Below are positions 34,830 to 42,146 of a DNA stretch of 64,000 bases, one piece after another (position 1 is the first letter of the stretch; every line of letters begins with the position of its first letter). This DNA comes from Arachnia propionica (lineage in GTDB: Bacteria > Actinomycetota > Actinomycetes > Propionibacteriales > Propionibacteriaceae). The position numbers and the translations under genes were made by a program. The DNA is taken from contig NZ_CP146373.1 of assembly GCF_037055325.1 (NCBI RefSeq), positions 3,100,001 through 3,164,000 of the forward strand. The letters are read 5' to 3'. The notes beneath the pieces are model-generated. The model had not been told where the DNA came from. It saw nothing but the letters and a program-made list of their open reading frames with translations, and ran no database searches.

Positions 34830-36911
34830 TCAGGCGCCGGTCTTGGGCAGACCCGGTTTCACCGGCGGCGTAAGCGGCCTGACCGGGGTCGGGGTCGGGG
34901 TGACCGTCGGCGTCGGGCTCGGGGTGACCGTCGGCGTCGGGCTCGGGGTGACCGTCGGGGTCGGAGTGACCGTCGGGGTCGGCGTCGGACTCGGCGTTGG
35001 GGTCGGGGTCGGTGTTGGTGTTGGGGCGCTACACACCGGCTGATCCTTAGTAGTAGTGAACGTCGCACTAGTTTCACTCACCCGGGTCCAACCCTCAGGC
35101 AACACACCACCAAACTGGAACCCAGCCTTCGCAGTAGCAGTCGCCGTAACAGTCACCTTCCCGTCCTTGACCTCAATCTTCGGCTCGGAGAACTCCACAC
35201 CCTCAACCGGATCAAACGACGCGGTCGGAGGTGTCGGAGTCAACGAATCCGCAGGACACGTACCCACATCAATCTTCGGAGCAACCGGAACCACACACTT
35301 CGGCTGCGTCACCGTCGTCGTATAGGTCACAACCCCACCAACAACAGCCCAACCCTCAGGCAAATTCGCAGTATCAATCCGATACCCAGACTTCGCCGTC
35401 GCAGTAACAGTCACACTCACCCGATCACCAACACTAGTGATAACAGGCTCCCCATAATCAACCTGCTCGGTATCCTCAACACCCGAAACACTCGGCTGAC
35501 TAGGGGTAGTCGAATCAACCGGACACACCCCCGCCTTTACAACCGGAACCACCGGCACCACATCCCGAGTACACGTCGGCTGAGCAACAACCTTGGTGAA
35601 CGTGAAAGAACCATCACCATTCGCAACCCACCCCTCAGGCAGGTTCTTCTCATCAACCTTCTTCCTAACCGTCGGCGTAGCAGTCACCTTGACCGTCACC
35701 TGATCCCCAGCCCTGGTGAACTGCGGCTGGGAATAGGCGATGCCCTTGCTCACACCGATCGTCACGGTGGGATCGGATGGCTGCGTGACGTCCGCAGAGC
35801 ACACTCCCGGGCTCACGTCAACGGTGGCGAGTTTCGTGGCGATCGGATTCGTCATCGTGACGAAGAGGCCGAAAGAATCACCAACCTTGAGCTGAGCACT
35901 CCTGGCATCCGGAACGCCGCTGGTGAGATCAGGCCCAGTGAACGTCGGATCACCAAAACTGGCCCCGGGCACATCGGGTTGGTCCTCAGTGAGCGTGACA
36001 ACAGTCCCGTCGGGAACGTTGTGCAGTCCCGCGATCCGCCCCTGGCCCGTGAGCGTGATAATTCCGCTGCGTTCCTCACCCTCGTAGGTGTAGCGATACC
36101 GAACGGTGAAAACCGCGTCATTCGGAACCCGGTCATCACTCACGTTCATCTTCGGAGGGTCCTGCGCCTCGGGCCGGGACTGCCGCCCGGCGCCCGACGT
36201 GATTTGTTGGTCCGTGAAAAACTTGCGAACCGTAATTCGATTCACCTTCGAAATATCTCTCTTGGAGGATCTATTAACGATACTCCCGTTCGTATATCTG
36301 CCGTTGACATGGGCGTCGTTGTTGAAGAACGATCCTGTCAGAATCTTTTCCTTGACCTTGAGATCGATCTCCAGGACGTAGACGTACTCATCGGTGAAAT
36401 TGGCTCCGTTGGCGTAGGTCACGTCGACGGTGTCCGCATCGTCATCGATCTTCACGGTAGCCTTGCCACTGGCCCCACCCGCTTCGGGATAGAGGGTCTG
36501 GCTGCAGTCAGGGGCAGTCGTGTCCCGCCGGCACTGCTCGGTGTTGCGGACCCGATAGAGGGTGACGCCGTTCTCCTTCACGGCGAAGGTGGAACCGGTC
36601 AGCCTGTACTTGTCCTTGATCGTGAGTGTGTCCCTGCCCGTCATGACTCCACCCGGAACGGTGATGGTCCATTTGACACCATCGGCCGGGGCTCCGGTCA
36701 GGACACCTTTGTTGGTGATGGTTTCATTCACAACCGGCGTGGTTCTGGTGTCTTCCTGTCTCACAACACCGGGCGCTTTCATCCCACCGGAATCTGCCAC
36801 CAGGCCATGAGAGGGCGGCGGGCTGATCCATGCTCCCGCTACGCCCATCAATGCCGACATGAGCAGAGCAACTGATCGCCACCCCCTTCGCGATGTCGTT
36901 GTTCTCCTCAC
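34830..36911 (-). CDS. Secreted adhesin A3, three-repeat protein with terminal LPKTG
   Basis: 693 residues from a GTG at 36911, chosen because GAAGGGGGA lies five bases upstream; a TTG at 36968 would add 19 residues. N-terminal signal peptide ([18 protein letters not shown]). The region after it (residues 40-270) differs from A1/A2 and has TVTVP-like adhesin strands ([20 protein letters not shown]). A DUF5979-like domain ([20 protein letters not shown] ... [19 protein letters not shown]) is at about 270-370. Three Cys-paired repeats, a long TPTPSPTP stretch and KPGLPKTGA follow. The final motif has no membrane anchor behind it. Repeats are nearly identical in DNA to A2 (35032-35731). Likely a surface adhesin that varies its N-terminal binding head. 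Confidence 0.82.
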   Translation of the reverse strand: MRRTTTSRRGWRSVALLMSALMGVAGAWISPPPSHGLVADSGGMKAPGVVRQEDTRTTPVVNETITNKGVLTGAPADGVKWTITVPGGVMTGRDTLTIKDKYRLTGSTFAVKENGVTLYRVRNTEQCRRDTTAPDCSQTLYPEAGGASGKATVKIDDDADTVDVTYANGANFTDEYVYVLEIDLKVKEKILTGSFFNNDAHVNGRYTNGSIVNRSSKRDISKVNRITVRKFFTDQQITSGAGRQSRPEAQDPPKMNVSDDRVPNDAVFTVRYRYTYEGEERSGIITLTGQGRIAGLHNVPDGTVVTLTEDQPDVPGASFGDPTFTGPDLTSGVPDARSAQLKVGDSFGLFVTMTNPIATKLATVDVSPGVCSADVTQPSDPTVTIGVSKGIAYSQPQFTRAGDQVTVKVTATPTVRKKVDEKNLPEGWVANGDGSFTFTKVVAQPTCTRDVVPVVPVVKAGVCPVDSTTPSQPSVSGVEDTEQVDYGEPVITSVGDRVSVTVTATAKSGYRIDTANLPEGWAVVGGVVTYTTTVTQPKCVVPVAPKIDVGTCPADSLTPTPPTASFDPVEGVEFSEPKIEVKDGKVTVTATATAKAGFQFGGVLPEGWTRVSETSATFTTTKDQPVCSAPTPTPTPTPTPSPTPTPTVTPTPTVTPSPTPTVTPSPTPTVTPTPTPVRPLTPPVKPGLPKTGA
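35032..35731. repeat. 700-base direct repeat shared with adhesin A2, copy 2
   Basis: Partner of 32351-33050 (offset 2681). The same codons are used in both copies, which points to recent duplication or gene conversion. Confidence 0.85.
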
Positions 36912-37024
36912 GGATTCCCCCTTCACGCTTCGATCAACGGCTTCGAGAAACGAGAAATTAGCCCTCAAAGCGACGTCATGTTAGCCCTGTTTCGCGTTCC
37001 CTTTCATCTTTACTTGCAAGAATT

Positions 37025-37040
37025 AACGATCGGTATCGTT
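37025..37040. promoter_or_regulatory. Inverted repeat in the 36912-37402 intergenic region
   Basis: AACGAT-CGGT-ATCGTT, a possible operator between the adhesin A3 start and the effector operon. The rest of this 491-base gap shows only the promoter at 37313-37341; a 136-codon open frame there has no ribosome site and looks random. Confidence 0.35.
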
Positions 37041-37312
37041 GAGGATATTTCTCACCCATTCCCGATCCTCGAGGCAGCCCCTCCGAGAAACTCCTTGGAG
37101 GAAAACATTGACACCGCCACTCACGGCTCTCACCTCAGCCCACCAGACCCTTGGGGACGGGTCGCGGAGCCACACCACTCTGCATCAGGACACGACAGCA
37201 GCCGGGAAGAGACCGCCGAACCACCCCCCAAGGCGTGCGTAGCGGGCGAACCATGGGGCAGCCGCACGCCACAGCCCCCGGATGGGGGATTAACCAAAGT
37301 CAATCCACACAC

Positions 37313-37341
37313 TTGCATACAACACTGTATCCAACTAGAGT
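37313..37341 (+). promoter_or_regulatory. Promoter of the second Esx/toxin operon
   Basis: TTGCAT (37313-37318), 17-base spacer, TAGAGT (37336-37341), about 55 bases before the transcript's first gene at 37403. Confidence 0.65.
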
Positions 37342-37402
37342 CGCAGCGCTTGCCTCAGCGGCCCAGGAACGCGGCCGAGAACAATTGAAGGGTTGAACAC
37401 TC

Positions 37403-37747
37403 ATGAAGTTTGCAATGGAAAGCGACACGCTGGTCGTACTGGGGCAGCGGTCGCACACCGAGTCGGAGGATCTCGGGGTTCTGGTACGACGTTTGTTCGA
37501 GGCCGCCGAGCCGTTGTCGGGTCAGATGAACGGTCCGGCCCGGTCGGCATTCGACAGGTTCAAGAGCAGTATTGACGACATCTCCGGTTCCTTGAACAGC
37601 GCTCTGGCGGGAATTGTGGGGTCCATTGCCGGGCAGAACAGGGCCTTCCAGACTGCGGCCGAAGATGGCGCCTCGGTACACGAGTCAGCCGAGGGAGCGG
37701 CTGATTTCACCAGCCAGGCCTTCTTAGCTCGCATCGGCCCGCAATGA
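37403..37747 (+). CDS. WXG100-like small secreted protein (MxG type)
   Basis: 114 residues. Helix-turn-helix with AAEPLSGQMNGPARSAFDRF at the turn: the WXG position reads M-N-G. It pairs in position with the 12121-11783 protein (both first in a two-gene Esx unit). A second helix NRAFQTAAEDGASVHESAEGAADF follows. Start ATG has AAGGG about ten bases upstream. Presumably a T7SS substrate or chaperone for the toxin operon it leads. Confidence 0.75.
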   Translation: MKFAMESDTLVVLGQRSHTESEDLGVLVRRLFEAAEPLSGQMNGPARSAFDRFKSSIDDISGSLNSALAGIVGSIAGQNRAFQTAAEDGASVHESAEGAADFTSQAFLARIGPQ

Positions 37748-37812
37748 CCGATTCGCACAGCTCACCCTGCTCCATGTCTGATGTGTATTTTTGAAGCCCT
37801 CAGGAGGATTTA

Positions 37813-38121
37813 GTGTCCACCAACCAAATGGATCGTAATGACTACAGCGTTGCTGCTTCCCAGGCCGCACAGGGAAATTTTGAGGTTGTCGCCTCTGAAT
37901 TGGAGGCGGCTCTCGACCGCAGGGATGCCGACGTGAAACAGGCGATGAGCGACTACCAGGCGGACGGCGTCTCGGACGAGTACGCACATCTTGAGCATCA
38001 GTGGAACGCCGCGGGCCGTCAGGTGCGTGAAGTGATCGGCGCAATTCGCCAGTCCTTGGCAGAGAACGACGATGTCGCGGCCAGGGCGCTGTCTACAGCT
38101 CGCTCCGCCATACCCGGGTGA
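37813..38121 (+). CDS. WXG100-like small secreted protein (DGVSD type)
   Basis: 102 residues, GTG start preceded by AGGAGG. YQADGVSDEYAHLEHQWNAAGRQVREVIGAIRQSL matches the 11437 protein around its turn, so the two are paralogs. No W-x-G. Second gene of the second Esx-like pair, 65 bases after the first. Confidence 0.7.
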   Translation: MSTNQMDRNDYSVAASQAAQGNFEVVASELEAALDRRDADVKQAMSDYQADGVSDEYAHLEHQWNAAGRQVREVIGAIRQSLAENDDVAARALSTARSAIPG

Positions 38122-38192
38122 CGCACGGGAACCGGCCTCCATCGTGATCATCACAGACTTCGTCCGCCCGACAAGCGAAAGGGCCTGACACC

Positions 38193-38567
38193 ATGACGAG
38201 TTGGAAAATTGATCCTGCCGGCGTGGCAGGAATTCTGAACAATGTAGCAAGTGAGCAGGAAGCGCTCGCGAACGTGCTGACAGATGGTGAATTCCAGGCA
38301 ATATTCACCGGAATCAGCGGGGCGGGCGCACTGGTCGCCGAGGTTCCGAAAGCGTTGCAGGCATTGATGCAGAATCAGAAAGCAAATCTGCAGGCGGTTA
38401 CCAACAGAATTGCCGCCGGAATCAGCGGCGTCTCCAATGCTGTCGCCGCATACAACAACGGACAACAGGAGATGGCAGGAGAGTTCCAGCGCCAGATGGC
38501 CACCTCGGCCGCGAGCGGCGATTTCTCTTATTTCCAGCAACACGGCTACAAGGGTGAGGGTATGTGA
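38193..38567 (+). CDS. DUF6507 protein, T7SS toxin partner
   Basis: 124 residues. MTSWKIDPAGVAGILNNVASEQEAL is the conserved DUF6507 start; the rest is long helices ending in a polar tail. It ends at the toxin start (38567), and its counterpart at 9486 stands before the other toxin, so DUF6507 is probably a dedicated partner that helps present toxins to EccC. GAAAGGG precedes the ATG. Confidence 0.82.
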   Translation: MTSWKIDPAGVAGILNNVASEQEALANVLTDGEFQAIFTGISGAGALVAEVPKALQALMQNQKANLQAVTNRIAAGISGVSNAVAAYNNGQQEMAGEFQRQMATSAASGDFSYFQQHGYKGEGM

Positions 38568-41500
38568 TGGCAGAGCAGCCACAGTCGGGTGACGGTCTGG
38601 TGATGCCGGAGGCCTTCCCGTGCAGGAGTGACAACATCGATGTCGAGAGCATCAAGGCCGGTTCAGGAAAACTAAAGTCGATGGGACAGTCCATCGACTC
38701 CCACATGGACAATGTCGTTGGGTACTGGAACGGCATGCCCGGGGTGTACCAGGCCCCGGAGGGTGAGCAGGTCCACGCACTCATGAAACCAGCAGCCGCG
38801 GCCTCGGAGACGATCAAGGAGAAATTTGAGAGCGCATCCAAGGCCCTCGACACCTTCGCTGACGAGGTGGGCCCGGTCAAGGCAGAACTGGCCGCGTTGG
38901 AGAAGGAGGCAACCGCTTTCCGGCAGGAAGCACTGGCCGGGTACGACGGCAAGCCCTGGAAGGAGCACCAGCCCGCGGTGGATCGCAACACCGAGCTGCT
39001 GGGTCGCTACGCCAAGATCGTGGAACGCCTGACCACGGCATCCGCGACGTGCGCCAACGCAATCAACGGCCTGTTGGACGGGGTGTGTGTCGCCACGGTG
39101 GAAGGCGTCTCCGCTGATGCGCTCATGCAGTCCGGAGAGATGATGCCCTGGGGCGCCCCGGTGAGCAAGAACCGCAACTGTGGCGAGTCGGTGCTGCACG
39201 GCGCCGGGGGATTCCTGAAGAACACGTGGGACGGCGCCACCGGCCTGGCCGGCTTCGGCCCGAACGGATGGAGCGCGAACACGCTGAAGAACTCGTGGGT
39301 AGGAACGGGTGATTTCCTCTTCTCCACAGCGGTTCTGTGCTCCCCGGTCAGCCATGCGGCCAAGCTCTTCGGCAACGAAAAGGTGAACTCCTGGATCGAT
39401 CGGCGCCATGACGTCGCCAAATCGGGACTGACCGGCATGGTCGGTTACGACTACGCCGCTCACAAGAACGGCAAGGACGGTTGGCACAAGTGGAAGGAGG
39501 ATGGGGTCGCAGCGTTCACCGAGAGCGCGTTGAACGTCGGCACATTCTTCATTCCCGGCCCGGGAACCGGTGGTGCCGTGGCAAAAACCGCCGCATTGGG
39601 CGCGAAAACGGGTGGCATTGCCGCGAAGGGCGTTGGGTTCGCCACGAAGTGCGCGGATTTCGCGATTCCGGGCGGGGGGTGGCTCGTCAAGGGTGGAACG
39701 AAACTCGTCGACCTCGGCTCCAACACCCTCCGGGGGGCCGAGATTCCCCATCTCATCCCGAAAGGGAAACCCCTGCTCCCGGCGGAGGAAACCGTGCTGG
39801 CGGCCAAAACCGGGCCGCTGACTCCCTCCCCGTACGAGATGCGGCAGTCGGAGGCACCGGCACCGAACCTCGGTGAAACCCGCGAACCCGCCCTGCTCCG
39901 TGAACCGGCCCTGGTCGGCGCCCCTGCCCAGTCCCACGGGCCCGCGCCGTTCGAGATGAGGGACCGGAGTCTGCTGGACGCGGAACCACCATTGACCCCG
40001 AACGAGACGGGGAACGGCACCCCCACCACTCCGGAGGCCCACCAGGCCCGCGCAGGTGTGGGCGACGACCTGCCCCACATGCGACACGGTGGCGGTAGCA
40101 CACCCCGCGATGGCGGCACAGGATTCCCCACGGGACACCATGGCGACAACCCAGCATCGCATGGTGATACCCCTGAGGGCGGATATGTCGGTCATGGCCC
40201 TGAAAACGGTGATCCCTCGCAGCCGCTCTCGTCATCCCACACGCCTGGTTCCAGAGACGCTTTCTCCCCAAGGCATGCTCTGGAAGAGAACATCCCGAAC
40301 GACCATGAACGTGGTGGGAAAACATCAGGGAATCACCTCTCCGAGGAAACCGGAGAAGTTGCAAAACAATCCAAGAAAGCCGAATCGACACACGGCCCGG
40401 ATGACGATGCGCAGCTAGTCGAATCACACGATGTAAGCACCAGCCACTCTCAAACGAACGAGAGAGCGGGTACCGAGTTTGCACGCGAAACAGACAACGA
40501 TCCTCGTCGCACTGATGAGCACATCGAAGACCCCCACAGCCAAGAAAACAACCAGAGTCCGGAAGAAGTTTCGCCAGAGCGCGGTTCCGCGAAGTCCAAG
40601 GTACACCAACCGGATGGTAAGCCCACCTTCGACGAGAATGGGAAACCGCTCTATGACGAGAATGGCAACCCGCGCGAAGCCGATCGCGGAGATGACAGAC
40701 TGCACTACGCCAGCGACCCAGAAGGCACATATCGCGACAAGGGGGCTGACCACAAACTTCAATATTACTCCAACAATCCGGAGAATCATGCCAGAGGGTA
40801 TGCCAAGAGCGAGGATGATCCCTACCACAGCGGCCCTAGGCCAGTAGATCACAGACGCTTGGGATACAAATCCCCGGCACACCAGTACGAGTGGGAATAT
40901 CCATTATTTGAATGGCGATCGCACAGCAACGCCGCTCTGTACAGAGGGATACTGAGAAGAAAAGCCGAAAGTATCTATGAAACTTGGTGCGAAGACCTCC
41001 AAGGAACTCGTGGGGTGAGCTTCACCGAAGAAAGAAAACGACTAGAAATCGAAATCAGCAATGAGAAAACCTTGTCTATCGATCTGAGCAACATAAAAGA
41101 CAAGGAAGGAAAGATCAACCTGCAACGCATCAAGGATGCACTGCAGGAAACCCTTTCCGATCTTAAATCAAACACCAATCTCGCGGACGCGAAGCAGCAG
41201 TTTTCAACCGCCGCAACCAAGGTAGAGGACGCCCTCAAGAAATTGGAGGATGCCCAGAAAATCAACGAGAAACAACTGCTGGCGGACCTCGACTACGAGA
41301 ACGCATCCGCCATAACGCAGATTGCTGAATGGATCGGAGATCAGGCTGGCGACAATATTTCCATGGACAACAGTCCAAACTACCTCAAGGATCGCTACCC
41401 AGAGATATGGCCCACCGAGCCACTTCCTTCCGCAGAAGGTAAAGTGATAGAGCGCCTCCCCCTCCTTGGGAAGCAGGATTTCTACCTATCCCCTAGGCAC

Positions 41501-42136
41501 CTAGATATCATCGGCAGCGGAAAACTGGATCGCCTGGATATCGAAGAGCTCCTGGGTTCCGAAAGAAAGCCGAGGCGATTTTTCAGATTGGTGGTCGGCG
41601 AAAACAAAGGAGGGAACAAGCCCAGCTTTGGAAGCCGCACGATCGCCAACGGCGAGAAAGCGGAACAAGGAAGTTGGCCCTATGCAGCAGATCTGCTAAC
41701 CGGCAAAAACCAAGACCCCCGCCTCCAGACGGCAATAGCAGACACAGAACACCCAACCATGACCGTTCCCTCAAATGAGGAACTGGCTCCCAAGATCAAG
41801 GATAGACTTGTCGCCCGCGAGCTCAACCACGATACCTCTCCTCGCATTCCCAAGGAGTATAAGAATCTCTGGGAGTGGAGACAAGGAGTTTTGGAGGCCA
41901 ACCCAGACTTGGCTCGACGAGCCGAAACTGACCGAAAGCTACTCTTCCGCGGCTACATGGAAACCCGGGCAGCGTTTTTTCAGCAGCTGAAGGAAGACTG
42001 GGTCGAGGTCATTTACGAGACGACCAATGCCAGGACCGACGGCAAGGTAGTAGTCCGAGAATTCGATTTGGGCGGTAGACTCTTCATAAAGCTCGACGAA
42101 GAAGGGAATCTCATAAGCAAGTTCGTGCCGGCATGA
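38567..42136 (+). CDS. Large T7SS polymorphic effector with uncharacterised C-terminal domain
   Basis: 1189 residues, ATG at 38567 (a GTG three bases before is an alternative), AGGGTGAGGG before it. Residues 1-180 are helical and LXG/WXG-like (MDNVVGYWNGMPGVY, a W-x-G-like site). Residues 185-400 are a glycine/alanine-rich pre-toxin region of the type found in large secreted effectors (GAGGFLKNTWDGATGLAGFGPNG). Residues 400-690 are a Pro/His/Glu-rich linker with DENGKPLYDENGNP. Residues 690-1189 are the putative toxin domain, with clusters SPRHLDIIGSGKLDRLDIEELL and ETTNARTDGKVVVREFDLGGRLFIKLDEEGN; I do not recognise its fold or enzyme. GC falls in the toxin part, as in transferred DNA. The next gene, 10 bases on, is on the other strand, so no immunity gene follows. 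Confidence 0.7.
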   Translation: MAEQPQSGDGLVMPEAFPCRSDNIDVESIKAGSGKLKSMGQSIDSHMDNVVGYWNGMPGVYQAPEGEQVHALMKPAAAASETIKEKFESASKALDTFADEVGPVKAELAALEKEATAFRQEALAGYDGKPWKEHQPAVDRNTELLGRYAKIVERLTTASATCANAINGLLDGVCVATVEGVSADALMQSGEMMPWGAPVSKNRNCGESVLHGAGGFLKNTWDGATGLAGFGPNGWSANTLKNSWVGTGDFLFSTAVLCSPVSHAAKLFGNEKVNSWIDRRHDVAKSGLTGMVGYDYAAHKNGKDGWHKWKEDGVAAFTESALNVGTFFIPGPGTGGAVAKTAALGAKTGGIAAKGVGFATKCADFAIPGGGWLVKGGTKLVDLGSNTLRGAEIPHLIPKGKPLLPAEETVLAAKTGPLTPSPYEMRQSEAPAPNLGETREPALLREPALVGAPAQSHGPAPFEMRDRSLLDAEPPLTPNETGNGTPTTPEAHQARAGVGDDLPHMRHGGGSTPRDGGTGFPTGHHGDNPASHGDTPEGGYVGHGPENGDPSQPLSSSHTPGSRDAFSPRHALEENIPNDHERGGKTSGNHLSEETGEVAKQSKKAESTHGPDDDAQLVESHDVSTSHSQTNERAGTEFARETDNDPRRTDEHIEDPHSQENNQSPEEVSPERGSAKSKVHQPDGKPTFDENGKPLYDENGNPREADRGDDRLHYASDPEGTYRDKGADHKLQYYSNNPENHARGYAKSEDDPYHSGPRPVDHRRLGYKSPAHQYEWEYPLFEWRSHSNAALYRGILRRKAESIYETWCEDLQGTRGVSFTEERKRLEIEISNEKTLSIDLSNIKDKEGKINLQRIKDALQETLSDLKSNTNLADAKQQFSTAATKVEDALKKLEDAQKINEKQLLADLDYENASAITQIAEWIGDQAGDNISMDNSPNYLKDRYPEIWPTEPLPSAEGKVIERLPLLGKQDFYLSPRHLDIIGSGKLDRLDIEELLGSERKPRRFFRLVVGENKGGNKPSFGSRTIANGEKAEQGSWPYAADLLTGKNQDPRLQTAIADTEHPTMTVPSNEELAPKIKDRLVARELNHDTSPRIPKEYKNLWEWRQGVLEANPDLARRAETDRKLLFRGYMETRAAFFQQLKEDWVEVIYETTNARTDGKVVVREFDLGGRLFIKLDEEGNLISKFVPA

Positions 42137-42146
42137 CGATGCAATC

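Noticed and set aside
34791..36875. A 694-codon plus-strand frame with [12 protein letters not shown] repeats
   Set aside because: Shadow of the TPTPSP repeats of adhesin A3.
36978..37388. 136-codon frame in the intergenic region
   Set aside because: No ribosome site, crosses the promoter at 37313-37341, random composition.
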